In this document: piece by piece, positions 45,811-53,566 of the stretch
Layout: every line of letters starts with the position of its first letter
Numbering within the stretch: the stretch's first letter is position 1
From: Bacillus sp. AZ43
GTDB lineage: Bacteria; Actinomycetota; Actinomycetes; Mycobacteriales; Geodermatophilaceae
DNA length: 64,000 bases
Assembly (NCBI GenBank): GCA_004570425.1
Contig: SPQJ01000013.1
Coordinates: forward strand, 1-64,000
Direction: 5' to 3'
Made by a program: the position numbers and the translations under genes
Notes under the pieces: model-generated
Database searches by the model: none
What the model was told of the DNA's origin: nothing
What the model saw: the letters and a program-made list of their open reading frames with translations, nothing else

Positions 45811-46668
45811 ATGTCGTCGCCCCGCCCCGAGAGCCAGCCCGCACAGCAGCAGGACGTCCCCGGCACGCTGGGGGAGATGACGCCCAAGCCGGATCACGGC
45901 GAGGAGAGCTACCGCGGCTCGGGGCGGCTCGCCGGCAAGGCCGCCGTGATCACCGGCGGCGACAGCGGCATCGGCCGCGCCGTCGCGATCGCCTTCGCGC
46001 GCGAGGGTGCCGACGTCCTCATCTCGTACCTGAACGAGCACGAGGACGCCCAGGACACCGCCAAGTACGTCGAGGAGGCCGGCCGCCGGTGCGTGCTCGT
46101 GCCCGGTGACATCTCCGACCGCAGCCACTGCAAGACGATCATCCCGAAGGCCGTCGAGGAGTTCGGCAAGGTCGACGTCCTCGTGAACAACGCCGCGTTC
46201 CAGATGAGCCACGACACCCTGGACGAGGTGTCGGACGACGAGTGGGACTACACGGTCGCGACCAACCTCACCGCCATGTTCGTCCTGACCAAGGACGCGA
46301 TCCCGCACATGCCCCCGGGCGGGGCGATCATCAACTCGTCCTCGGTGAACTCCGACATGCCCAGCCCCAACCTGGCGCCCTACGCCATGACGAAGGCCGC
46401 GATCGCCAACTTCACGGCGAGCATGGCGCAGATGTACGCGGACAAGGGCATCCGCGCCAACAGCGTCGCGCCCGGGCCGATCTGGACTCCCCTCATCCCG
46501 GCGACCATGCCCGAGGAGAAGGTGGAGAGCTTCGGCCAGCAGGTGCCGCTGGCGCGTCCCGGTCAGCCGGCCGAACTGGCGCCGGTCTACGTGCTGCTGG
46601 CCAGCGACGAGGCGTCCTACGTCTCCGGCGCCCGGGTCGCGGTCACCGGCGGCAACCCGATCCTCTGA
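45811..46668 (+). CDS. Short-chain dehydrogenase, general-stress type
   Basis: 285-residue classical SDR with an N-terminal extension (about 40 residues) typical of YhdG/YghA-like stress SDRs: TPKPDHGEESYRGSGRLAGK. NAD(P) site GGDSGIGRAVAIAFAREGAD; NNAAFQ; catalytic Ser in INSSSVNSDMP and YAMTKAAIANF (Tyr-x-x-x-Lys). The C-terminus ends VAVTGGNPIL. ATG 45811 follows GGAGGAGAG. Substrate unknown. Stem-loop repeat copy 2 starts two bases after its stop. Confidence 0.92.
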   Translation: MSSPRPESQPAQQQDVPGTLGEMTPKPDHGEESYRGSGRLAGKAAVITGGDSGIGRAVAIAFAREGADVLISYLNEHEDAQDTAKYVEEAGRRCVLVPGDISDRSHCKTIIPKAVEEFGKVDVLVNNAAFQMSHDTLDEVSDDEWDYTVATNLTAMFVLTKDAIPHMPPGGAIINSSSVNSDMPSPNLAPYAMTKAAIANFTASMAQMYADKGIRANSVAPGPIWTPLIPATMPEEKVESFGQQVPLARPGQPAELAPVYVLLASDEASYVSGARVAVTGGNPIL

Positions 46669-46670
46669 AG

Positions 46671-46738
46671 AAGGACCCCGGCGCCCCCCACCGCTCGCAG
46701 GCTCGCGGCGGGACCCTGCACCGGGGCCGTTCCATCAC
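46671..46738 (+). repeat. 68-base stem-loop repeat, copy 2
   Basis: Shares AAGGACCCC, CGCCCCCC, GGGACCCTGC and GGCCGTT-CATCAC with copy 1 at 3739-3807. Here CCCCGG (46676-46681) pairs with CCGGGG (46721-46726), so the arms differ from copy 1 but still match. CCGC/GCGG forms an inner stem. It sits between convergent genes and its CATCAC end supplies the mmuM stop codon on the minus strand. Confidence 0.7.
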
Positions 46739-47643
46739 TCCACCGCGGCGGCGAGCGCGGCGATGTCGGCGGGGCGCACGCGGCAGCAGCCGCCGACCAG
46801 CCGTGCGCCGGCGTCGATCCATCCGGGCACCTGGGCGGGGGAGAGGCCGCCGTCCCCGCGCCAGCGGCGAGCGGCGGCGTCCCACGTCTCGCCGCTGTTG
46901 GGGTAGACCACCACGGGCTTGCCCGCGGTCGAGGTCGCGGCCAGCCCCGGGCCGACGGCGGACGGCGCGGTGCAGTTCACGCCGACGGCCACCACCTGCG
47001 CGACGTCGGCCGCCATCGCGAAGACGATCCGGGCCCGCTCTCCCCGCCGGGTGCGGGCGACACCGTCGCGGTCGACCACCGTGGTGAGCGACAGCCAGAC
47101 GGGCACGCCGAGCGCCTCGGCCTCCTCGAGCAGCGCCTCCGCCTCCGCGGCGGCGGGCACCGTCTCGCAGGCGAGGACGTCGGCGCCGGCCTCGGCCAGG
47201 ATCTCCATGCGCGGCCGGTGGAACGCCCGCAGCGCCCGGACGCCGACGGTGTCGACGTAGCCGCCGCTGTACTCGGAGCCGTCCGCGAGCATCGCCCCGT
47301 ACGGCCCGACCGAGCCGGCGACCCACCCCTCGCCCTGTCCCTCCCGCGCGAGGGCCACCGACGACGCGATCAGCCGCCGCGCCTCCGCGGCCCCGACGCC
47401 GGTCGCGGCGAAGCCCTCGACCGTGGCCTGGTAGCTGGCGGTCGTGGCGACCCGGGCGCCCGCCGCGGCGAAGGCGGCGTGCGCGGCCACGATCGCCGCG
47501 GGGTCGTCCCGCAGCAGCCGGGCGGACCACAGCGCGGACGAGACGTCGTGCCCCCGGGCCTCGAGCTCCGTGGAGAGCCCGCCGTCGAGCACGACCGGAC
47601 CCGCCGCGAGCGCGTCGGACAGGGATGGCATGCCCCCGATCAT
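46735..47643 (-). CDS. mmuM: Homocysteine S-methyltransferase
   Basis: 302-residue zinc-dependent methyltransferase that uses S-methylmethionine (or SAM) to methylate homocysteine. The N-terminal VLDGGLSTELEARGHD is the family opening; zinc cysteines are in VAVGVNCTAP and the paired GGCCRVRP near the C-terminus. ATG 47643 is used; ATG 47631 (MPSLSDAL) is equally plausible. It is divergent from the YidD-like gene with only 20 bases between starts. Clean length for MmuM. Confidence 0.92.
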   Translation of the reverse strand: MIGGMPSLSDALAAGPVVLDGGLSTELEARGHDVSSALWSARLLRDDPAAIVAAHAAFAAAGARVATTASYQATVEGFAATGVGAAEARRLIASSVALAREGQGEGWVAGSVGPYGAMLADGSEYSGGYVDTVGVRALRAFHRPRMEILAEAGADVLACETVPAAAEAEALLEEAEALGVPVWLSLTTVVDRDGVARTRRGERARIVFAMAADVAQVVAVGVNCTAPSAVGPGLAATSTAGKPVVVYPNSGETWDAAARRWRGDGGLSPAQVPGWIDAGARLVGGCCRVRPADIAALAAAVE

Positions 47644-47663
47644 CTCGCGGGTAGAGGCGGTCC

Positions 47664-48140
47664 ATGGTGTTCATCTGGAGCAGTGGCTGGGGTCCGCGGC
47701 GTCGGCGTCCGCGACGGGGGTACGGCTACGGTCCGCCGGCCGGATACGGATACGGCCCCGGATACGGCTACCGGCGGCGCAACGACAGCTGCCTGCGGGA
47801 CCTGCTGTTCCTCAACACCGGCTGCTGCCTGGCGAACGCCATCGGCTGCGGCATGGACTCGATGCTGCTGGCGCCCAGCACGCTGCGCGAGGTCCGGCAC
47901 GCCGGCACCGGGGAGCGGGGCACGCGCCTGGCCGACCGCATGATCGCCGCCGTCCGCGTCTACCAGCGGCGCATCAGCCCGAACAGGCCGCCGTGCTGCC
48001 GGTACAGCCCGACGTGCTCGAACTACGCGGTCGAAGCCCTCGAGCGGCACGGAGCCCGGCGCGGTGCCTGGCTGACCGTCCTCCGGCTGGCGCGCTGCCG
48101 CCCCGGCGCCACGGGCGGTGCGGACCCGGTGCCTGCCTGA
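47664..48140 (+). CDS. YidD-like membrane insertion factor with GYGYGP-repeat N-terminus
   Basis: 158 residues. The C-terminal half (residues 92-150) is a YidD/DUF37 domain: AAVRVYQRRISPNRPPCCRY, SPTCSNYAVEALERHGA and TVLRLARCRP, with the usual cysteines. The first 40 residues are Arg/Gly/Tyr-rich with GYGYGP-type repeats, followed by a Cys-rich segment (CLRDLLFLNTGCC). YidD normally sits in rpmH-rnpA-yidD-yidC; this copy is elsewhere and extended. TAGAGG precedes ATG 47664 at -12 to -7. Confidence 0.85.
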   Translation: MVFIWSSGWGPRRRRPRRGYGYGPPAGYGYGPGYGYRRRNDSCLRDLLFLNTGCCLANAIGCGMDSMLLAPSTLREVRHAGTGERGTRLADRMIAAVRVYQRRISPNRPPCCRYSPTCSNYAVEALERHGARRGAWLTVLRLARCRPGATGGADPVPA

Positions 48141-48173
48141 GCGAACTCGCGTGCCCGGTGCCCGGGAGGCACG

Positions 48174-48179
48174 TAGCCT
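48174..48179 (+). promoter_or_regulatory. -10 element of the phosphotransferase gene (leaderless)
   Basis: TAGCCT, first base 12 bases before GTG 48186; no ribosome site precedes the GTG. Confidence 0.5.
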
Positions 48180-48185
48180 CGCGCG

Positions 48186-49205
48186 GTGATCACCGACCTC
48201 ACCGGCACGTCGACCTGGCAGGACGCCGCCTGGCGGACCGCCGCGCTCGACTGGGCGGCCGCCGAGCTGGCCCGCGCGGGGTGCCGGCTCGACGGGGAGC
48301 CGGAGCAGGTGCACGTGCGGATCTGGTCCACCGCCTTCCGGCTCCCTCTGCGCGGCGGCGGTGTCGCGTGGCTCAAGTCCGTGGGGGCGGGCTCGGCCCA
48401 GGAACCACCACTGGCGGAGGCCCTCGGACGATGGGTGCCGGAGCACGTCCTCGTCCCGCTCGCGGCGCACCGCGAGCGACGGCTCCTGCTGCTGCCCGAC
48501 GGCGGTCCGACCCTGCGCGACCGTGGCGCCGATGATCCGTCGGCCTGGGCGGCGATGCTGGCCGACTACGCCCGGCTGCAGATCGCACTCGCCCCGCATG
48601 CCGTCGAGATGGTCGCCCTCGGCGTGCCCGATCACCGCCCCGAGCTGTTGCCTCACCTGGTCGAGGGGCTGCTCGCCGACGACGAGGCCCAGCTCGTGGG
48701 GCGTCCCGGCGGCCTGACCGACGAGGCGCGCGGCCGCCTCGCCGGCACGCGAGCGGAGTACGTGGAGGCGTGCCGCGGGCTCGCGCAGGGGCCGATCCCG
48801 GCCACGCTCCAGCACGACGACCTGCACGACGCCAACGTCTTCGCGGGCGGCGGTCGTCACCGGTTCTTCGACTGGGGCGACGCCTCGGTCGCGCACCCCT
48901 TCGTGAGCCTGCTGGTGGCGCTGCGCATGGCCGGCCGGATGCTGGCCGTGGGGAACGGGGACCCGGTCCTCCACCGGTTGCGTGACGCGTACCTGGAGGT
49001 CTGGGAGGACTTCGGTGACTCCCGGATCCTCCGTGACCAGTGCGCGCTGGCCCTGCGCGTCGCACCGCTGGCCCGTGCCCTCACGTGGCGGCGGATCCTG
49101 CGGGGAGTGATCCCGGAGGAGCGGGCGGAGTGGGCCGACAGCGTGCCCGGATGGACCGCCGAGCAGCTGAGCCCCGGACCGCTGGCCGTGGCGCCGGCCG
49201 CCTGA
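48186..49205 (+). CDS. Aminoglycoside phosphotransferase-family kinase
   Basis: 339-residue protein-kinase-fold small-molecule kinase. The catalytic loop is ATLQHDDLHDANVF (H-D-D-L-H-x-x-N) and the metal motif is FFDWGDASVAHP. The N-lobe ATP lysine is probably in WLKSVG. Despite the family name, most such proteins phosphorylate housekeeping metabolites; no resistance phenotype can be claimed. GTG 48186 looks leaderless. The next gene (arfB) begins 16 bases after its stop. Confidence 0.83.
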   Translation: MITDLTGTSTWQDAAWRTAALDWAAAELARAGCRLDGEPEQVHVRIWSTAFRLPLRGGGVAWLKSVGAGSAQEPPLAEALGRWVPEHVLVPLAAHRERRLLLLPDGGPTLRDRGADDPSAWAAMLADYARLQIALAPHAVEMVALGVPDHRPELLPHLVEGLLADDEAQLVGRPGGLTDEARGRLAGTRAEYVEACRGLAQGPIPATLQHDDLHDANVFAGGGRHRFFDWGDASVAHPFVSLLVALRMAGRMLAVGNGDPVLHRLRDAYLEVWEDFGDSRILRDQCALALRVAPLARALTWRRILRGVIPEERAEWADSVPGWTAEQLSPGPLAVAPAA

Positions 49206-49221
49206 CCGTCAGACTGATCCC

Positions 49222-49662
49222 GTGCCCACGCCCGACGACGCCTCCGGCGACCTCCCGGTCACCGGCTCCCTCATGGTGCCCGCGAGTGCGCTGAGCTGGC
49301 GGTTCTCCCGGTCCTCGGGGCCGGGCGGGCAGGGCGTGAACACCGCCGACTCGCGGGTGGAGCTCTCGGTGGCGCCCCTGGAGCTGCCCGGTCTGACCGA
49401 CTCCCAGCGGGCCCGCCTCGCCGCCCGGCTCGGCGGCCGGCTGGTCGACGGCGTCCTGACGATCGCGGCCAGCGAGCACCGGCAGCAGCTGCGCAACCGG
49501 CAGGCAGCCCGCGAACGGCTGGCCGCCGTCCTGCGGGCCGCGCTGGCGCCGCCGCCCCCGGCGCGGCGGCGCACCAAGCCCACCAAGGGGTCGCAGGAGC
49601 GGCGGATCCAGGCCAAGAAGCAGCGCGGCCAGCTGAAGAAGCAGCGCCGCACCTGGGACTGA
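49222..49662 (+). CDS. arfB: Alternative ribosome-rescue factor ArfB (peptidyl-tRNA hydrolase)
   Basis: 146 residues: the release-factor GGQ motif appears in RSSGPGGQGVNTADSRVEL, and the C-terminal tail is the ArfB-type basic extension (RRRTKPTKGSQERRIQAKK) that enters the empty mRNA channel. It hydrolyses peptidyl-tRNA on stalled ribosomes without a stop codon. There is no codon-recognition domain, as expected. GTG 49222 has CAGACT at -12 to -7, the same hexamer as the SDR gene at 13255. Confidence 0.93.
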   Translation: MPTPDDASGDLPVTGSLMVPASALSWRFSRSSGPGGQGVNTADSRVELSVAPLELPGLTDSQRARLAARLGGRLVDGVLTIAASEHRQQLRNRQAARERLAAVLRAALAPPPPARRRTKPTKGSQERRIQAKKQRGQLKKQRRTWD

Positions 49663-49687
49663 CCAGGTGCCCGACGACAGGGGGGCG

Positions 49688-50149
49688 ATGGACGCGAAGA
49701 GCACCGACGACGGTCCCGTGACCTACGAGCACTGCGACCACGTCAGCGGGCCCTTCTTCCACGGGACCAGGTACGCCCTGGCGGTGGGCGACGAGCTGGT
49801 GCCCGGGCACGGCTCGAACTACCAGGAGGGCCGGGTCGCGAACCACGTGTACTTCGCCGCGGTCCTGGAGACGGCGGTGTGGGGCGCGGAGCTGGCGACG
49901 GCCCTGGGCGGGAGCGAGGAGCGCGGGCACGTCTACGTCGTCGAGCCCCTGGGCCCGTTCGAGGACGACCCGAACGTCACGGACAAGCGCTTCCCGGGCA
50001 ACCCGACCCGGTCCTACCGGACCCGCCACCCGCTGCGCGTGGTCGGGGAGGTGGGCGACTGGGAAGGGCACCCGCCCGAGGTGCTGACCGGGATGCTCGA
50101 CAGCCTCGCGCGGCTGCGCGCGCAGGGGCGGGACCTCATCGAGGACTAG
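49688..50149 (+). CDS. arr: Rifampin ADP-ribosyltransferase (Arr)
   Basis: About 153 residues, the normal Arr size. Arr marks: GPFFHGTRYALAVGDELVPG with the conserved His, GSNYQEGRVANHVYFAAVLE, AVWGAELA, YVVEPLGPFEDDPNVTDKRF with the conserved Asp, and NPTRSYRTRHPLRVVGEVGDW. It transfers ADP-ribose from NAD+ to the rifamycin C23 hydroxyl. ATG 49688 has AGGGGG just upstream; GTG 49667, five bases after arfB, would add seven residues. Chromosomal Arr is common in environmental actinobacteria. Confidence 0.93.
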   Translation: MDAKSTDDGPVTYEHCDHVSGPFFHGTRYALAVGDELVPGHGSNYQEGRVANHVYFAAVLETAVWGAELATALGGSEERGHVYVVEPLGPFEDDPNVTDKRFPGNPTRSYRTRHPLRVVGEVGDWEGHPPEVLTGMLDSLARLRAQGRDLIED

Positions 50150-50156
50150 GCGGGCG

Positions 50157-50438
50157 TCAGCTCAACCGCTGCTGCAGGTGGACGGTCACCTCCTCACCTG
50201 CCTCGCTCTTGCCGATCGTCCGGCAGATCGCCGCGCGCAGCGGCAGCCAGTGCGGCCCCTGGCCCGAGGGCATGAGGGTCGCCGCGAAGGGGTGACCGTC
50301 GGTCGTGCCGGTGACCTTGACCGCGCGGCGGGTGCCGAGCAGCTCGGCGGAGTCGGGCACGGTCAGGAACGTGGGGAAGGCGCCGTCCTTCTCGATCGGG
50401 GCGGTGAAGGTGACGTCCAGGGGGAACGGGGCGCTCAT
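50157..50438 (-). CDS. DUF1905 domain protein
   Basis: 93-residue small beta-barrel of the DUF1905 family: [59 protein letters not shown] and VTVHLQQR. In some genomes this domain is joined to a YdeI/OmdA-like helix; here it is alone. ATG 50438 overlaps the sigma-factor stop by four bases, placing it last in the YCII-ECF42 operon. Function unknown. Confidence 0.82.
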   Translation of the reverse strand: MSAPFPLDVTFTAPIEKDGAFPTFLTVPDSAELLGTRRAVKVTGTTDGHPFAATLMPSGQGPHWLPLRAAICRTIGKSEAGEEVTVHLQQRLS

Positions 50439-51676
50439 ACCTCTTCGGACGGCCCGGACCCGGACAACTCATCGCGCCGCCGCCGGAGGAACACCCGTTC
50501 GCGCTGGTTGCCGGTGAGCCGGATCGCCGCCTCGTAGGCGGCGATCGCATCGGCCCGCCGGTCCAGCCGCCGCAGCAGGTCGGCGCGCACGGCGTGGAAG
50601 AGGTGGTGCCGGTCCAGGTCGATCTCGTCCACGAGGCCGAGGGCGACCGCCGGGCCGGACACCTCCGCGACGGCCACCGCTCGGTGCACCGCCACCACGG
50701 GGCTGGGTGAGACCGCCAGCAGCTGGTCGTAGAGCGCGACGACCTGCCGCCAGTCGGTGTCGCCCGGCGTCGCCGCATCGGTGTGCACGGCCTGGATCGC
50801 CGCCTGCAGCTGGTAGGGCCCGGGCCGGTTCCGGCGCAGGCAGGCGCGCACCAGGTCGTGGCCCTCGGCGATCAGCGCGCGGTCCCAGTGCGTGCGGTCC
50901 TGGTCGGCCAGGAGGATCAGGTCGCCGTCGGGCGTCGTCCGGGCCGGCCGCCGCGCCTCGGTGAGCAGCATCAGCGCCAGCAGGCCGGCGACCTCCGGCT
51001 CGTCGGGCATGAGCCCGGCCAGCAGCCGGCCCAGCCGGATCGCCTCCGCGCAGAGGTCCTCGCGCACCAGCCGGTCGCCGGAGGAGGCGGCGTACCCCTC
51101 GGTGAAGACCAGGTAGACGACGGCGAGGACGGCGGGCAGCCGGTCGGGCAGCTCCGCCTCCGTCGGCACCCGGTACGGGATGTGCGCGTCGCGGATCTTC
51201 GCCTTGGCCCGCACCAGCCGCTGGGCCATGGTCGCCTCCGGCACCAGGAACGCCGCGGCGATCTCCGGCGTCGTCAGGCCCCCGACCAGCCGGAGGGTGA
51301 GGGCCACCCGGGCGGGGACGGACAGCGACGGGTGGCAGCAGGTGAACACCATCCGCAGCCTGTCGTCGCGCACGGCATGCTCCTCGGTCGGCTCGTCCGG
51401 TTCCTGCAGCAGGGCAGCCTCGACGTGCTTGTCCTGGCGGCGGGCCTCACGGCGGAGGCGGTCGACAGCCCGGTTCCGCGCCGTGGTCACGATCCAGCCC
51501 GCCGGGCTGGGCGGGACCCCGTCGACCGGCCAGCGGGCGACGGCGGTGGTGAAGGCGTCCTGCACCGCCTCCTCGGCGGCGTCGATGTCACCGAGGAGGC
51601 GCGTGAGGACGGCGACGGCGCGGCCGTAGGAGTCGCGGAAGGCCCGCTCGATCTCCGCGGCCGGCACGTCGGTCAC
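50435..51676 (-). CDS. ECF42-type RNA polymerase sigma factor with C-terminal TPR-like domain
   Basis: 413 residues. Region 2: [20 protein letters not shown] with [18 protein letters not shown]; region 4: [19 protein letters not shown] with [17 protein letters not shown] long helical C-terminal domain (about 170 to the end) with [11 protein letters not shown] and [20 protein letters not shown] is typical of ECF42. No anti-sigma gene is adjacent; ECF42 members work with DGPF/YCII proteins instead. GTG 51676 overlaps the YCII-gene stop by four bases. Confidence 0.9.
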   Translation of the reverse strand: MTDVPAAEIERAFRDSYGRAVAVLTRLLGDIDAAEEAVQDAFTTAVARWPVDGVPPSPAGWIVTTARNRAVDRLRREARRQDKHVEAALLQEPDEPTEEHAVRDDRLRMVFTCCHPSLSVPARVALTLRLVGGLTTPEIAAAFLVPEATMAQRLVRAKAKIRDAHIPYRVPTEAELPDRLPAVLAVVYLVFTEGYAASSGDRLVREDLCAEAIRLGRLLAGLMPDEPEVAGLLALMLLTEARRPARTTPDGDLILLADQDRTHWDRALIAEGHDLVRACLRRNRPGPYQLQAAIQAVHTDAATPGDTDWRQVVALYDQLLAVSPSPVVAVHRAVAVAEVSGPAVALGLVDEIDLDRHHLFHAVRADLLRRLDRRADAIAAYEAAIRLTGNQRERVFLRRRRDELSGSGPSEEV

Positions 51677-52026
51677 CGCGCGGTGTCGTAGAACGGCCGC
51701 ACCTCGATGGGGATGGTCGTGGCGCGGACCAGCTTGCGGCCCCACTCCAGGGCGGCGTCGAGGTCCGGTGCCTCGATGACGGAGAACCCGCCGACGTGCT
51801 CGGTCCCCTCGATGAACGGGCCGTCGGTCACCAGGACCTCGTCGCCCTTCGGGCGCAGGGTGGTGGCGGTGGACGGCGGGTGCAGGCCGCCGCCGAAGAC
51901 CCAGACCCCGGCGTCCGCCATCTCCCGGTGGACCGCCTCGACGTCGACCATGATCTTCTCCAGCTCGCCCGGCTGCAGGCCGGGGCCGGTGCTCGGCTCC
52001 ACCACGGTCATCAGGTACTGCGGCAT
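51673..52026 (-). CDS. YCII-related DGPF-domain protein, ECF42 partner
   Basis: 117 residues with the diagnostic DGPF motif in [18 protein letters not shown], an N-terminal [10 protein letters not shown] and a C-terminal EVRPFYD. ECF42 sigma factors are known to be genomically and functionally linked to such proteins, which are often sigma targets. ATG 52026 follows GAGGAA. First gene of the three-gene operon; any ECF42-dependent promoter should lie in 52027-52121, where I see no motif I can name. Confidence 0.88.
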   Translation of the reverse strand: MPQYLMTVVEPSTGPGLQPGELEKIMVDVEAVHREMADAGVWVFGGGLHPPSTATTLRPKGDEVLVTDGPFIEGTEHVGGFSVIEAPDLDAALEWGRKLVRATTIPIEVRPFYDTAR

Positions 52027-52121
52027 GGCGTTCCTCCTCGGGTCGGCGCCGGCCCCGTGCCGGTCGCTCACCCCCTGTACGAACGCCACCCTGCCGGATC
52101 GACAGTGCGCGACGGCGGATC

Positions 52122-52769
52122 TCAGCGCGGCAGCGGGCGGCGCACCAGTACCCAGACGGGCAGCTCGTCGTCCGCCGTCCGCAGTTCCGCGGTGACCTCG
52201 AAACCGAACCCGCGCAGGAAGCGCACGTTCGCCCACGAGTACACCGCCGTCGCGGCCGGCACCTGGTCGGCGTCGCAGCGCAGCAGGGCCGGGGCCAGCA
52301 CCGCGGCGGCCAGGCCCCGCCGCCGGGCGCTGGGGCGCACCCCCAGGTGCAGCAGCCACCAGTGCGGTCCGTCCGGGCGTTGCTCGTCGACGAGGGCGCC
52401 GGTGTCGCGGACCGCGCCGGTCCGGTGCGCCGAGAGGTAGGGCAGCTCGCTCGCGAGCGCCGCCCGCACGTCGGCGGGCAGGGGAGCGGTGCCCGCCGGC
52501 GGTTCCCACACGGCGACGGCGTCGACGTCGTCGGTGACCCAGGCCGTCCGCGTGGCCACGCCCCGGTGGCCGGCGTCGAGCTCGTGCAGCCGGGTGAGCC
52601 GCTGCATGCGGCCGTCGTCGGGCAGCGCCCAGCGGGTCCAGCGGGAGTCGGCGAGGGCGACCGTCAGCGTCGCGGCGATGCGCGGGACGTCGCGCTGCTC
52701 GGCGAGCCGGACGTCGGGGCCCTCCTCGTCCGGGTCGTCGATCCGCCGGATGGTGGGGCCCTGGCTCAC
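52122..52769 (-). CDS. GNAT-family N-acetyltransferase
   Basis: 215 residues. The acetyl-CoA site is [20 protein letters not shown] (R-x-x-G/R-x-G/A loop), preceded by the beta-4 strand HWWLLHLGV and followed by [20 protein letters not shown], the usual beta-5/alpha-4 end of GNATs. GTG 52769 has TCGAAT at -12 to -7. Substrate unknown. It is not obviously linked to the YCII operon downstream. Confidence 0.83.
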   Translation of the reverse strand: MSQGPTIRRIDDPDEEGPDVRLAEQRDVPRIAATLTVALADSRWTRWALPDDGRMQRLTRLHELDAGHRGVATRTAWVTDDVDAVAVWEPPAGTAPLPADVRAALASELPYLSAHRTGAVRDTGALVDEQRPDGPHWWLLHLGVRPSARRRGLAAAVLAPALLRCDADQVPAATAVYSWANVRFLRGFGFEVTAELRTADDELPVWVLVRRPLPR

Positions 52770-52789
52770 CCGGTCATTCGATCACGCCG

Positions 52790-53398
52790 TCACAGGCCAA
52801 AGCCCGCGCGGTCGACCTTGCGGTGGTAGCGCTCGCCGAGCTTCCCGCCCAGCACCGCGCCGAGCAGGGTTGCCAGCAGGACGGCGACCAGCGCGATGAT
52901 CCCGCCGGTGGTGGCGGTGCCCTCGTCGATCGGGATGCGCGGCAGGTTCAGCTGCTGCAGCACGTTGTACTGCGACCCGAACAGCAGGCCGAGGCCCGCC
53001 AGGACCAGGACGACGAGCAGCCCGATGACCCAGACGGCGATGCCCTGCCGGATGCCGTCGAAGCGCGCCATCCGGCCGGCCACGTACCCGCCGGCGAAGT
53101 AGGCGAGGAACAGGACCACCAGCAGCACGATGCCGCCGACGACGCCGATCGTCTCGGCCTCCTGGGCGGCCTCGTCGGTCGAGGACACCCCCTGGGTGAG
53201 GCCGATCGCCACCCCGGCCGCGCTCAGCAGCGCCACCAGCAGCACGGCCAGACCGTTCGCCGAGAGCCAGCCGAAGAAGGCCGCCCCCCACTTGATGCCG
53301 CCGTAGCGGGACCGCTGGGCGTCGATCGCGTCGCGGGCGGCGCCCCTCGTCGAGGACGCGCCCTCCGCGCGGGAGACGGGGGAGTCGGAGGTGGACAT
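52790..53398 (-). CDS. Four-helix membrane protein (YrzE/TIGR04086-like)
   Basis: 202 residues. Cytoplasmic N-terminus, then helices at about 45-65, 85-110, 118-140 and 165-188, two of them Gly-rich: VVLFLAYFAGGYVAGRMARF and LLATLLGAVLGGKLGERYHR. The YVAGRMAR segment resembles YrzE/TIGR04086 proteins. ATG 53398 has GAGGAGA at good distance. Divergent from nasA over 168 bases. Function unknown. Confidence 0.7.
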   Translation of the reverse strand: MSTSDSPVSRAEGASSTRGAARDAIDAQRSRYGGIKWGAAFFGWLSANGLAVLLVALLSAAGVAIGLTQGVSSTDEAAQEAETIGVVGGIVLLVVLFLAYFAGGYVAGRMARFDGIRQGIAVWVIGLLVVLVLAGLGLLFGSQYNVLQQLNLPRIPIDEGTATTGGIIALVAVLLATLLGAVLGGKLGERYHRKVDRAGFGL

Positions 53399-53494
53399 CG
53401 GGTTCTCCTCGCCGAGGGCCGACGTGGTTGCCGGCGTCCGGGGAATGCCCCGGATGATCGCGCGGCAACCACCGCACAACCGGTGCCGATGCCC

Positions 53495-53522
53495 GGTGAG
53501 GCAGACGGAACGCAGCGTTGAC
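53495..53522 (+). promoter_or_regulatory. GlnR-type box upstream of nasA
   Basis: GTGAG-N6-GGAAC-N6-TTGAC, close to the actinobacterial GlnR pattern of GTnAC and GaAAC half-sites at 11-base steps. GGTGAGGCAGACGGAAC (53495-53511) differs at only two bases from the box before narK, and both end 56 bases before the start codon. Confidence 0.7.
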
Positions 53523-53566
53523 GCCGGTGCCCACGCGGGGAAATGCCGGCAACGCACGCTCGTCCC

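Noticed and set aside
53543-53566. ATG 53543 as the nasA start
   Set aside because: It lacks a promoter hexamer at the leaderless offset. GTG 53567 has CACGCT at -12 and the same 56-base distance to the GlnR-like box as narK. Not fully excluded.
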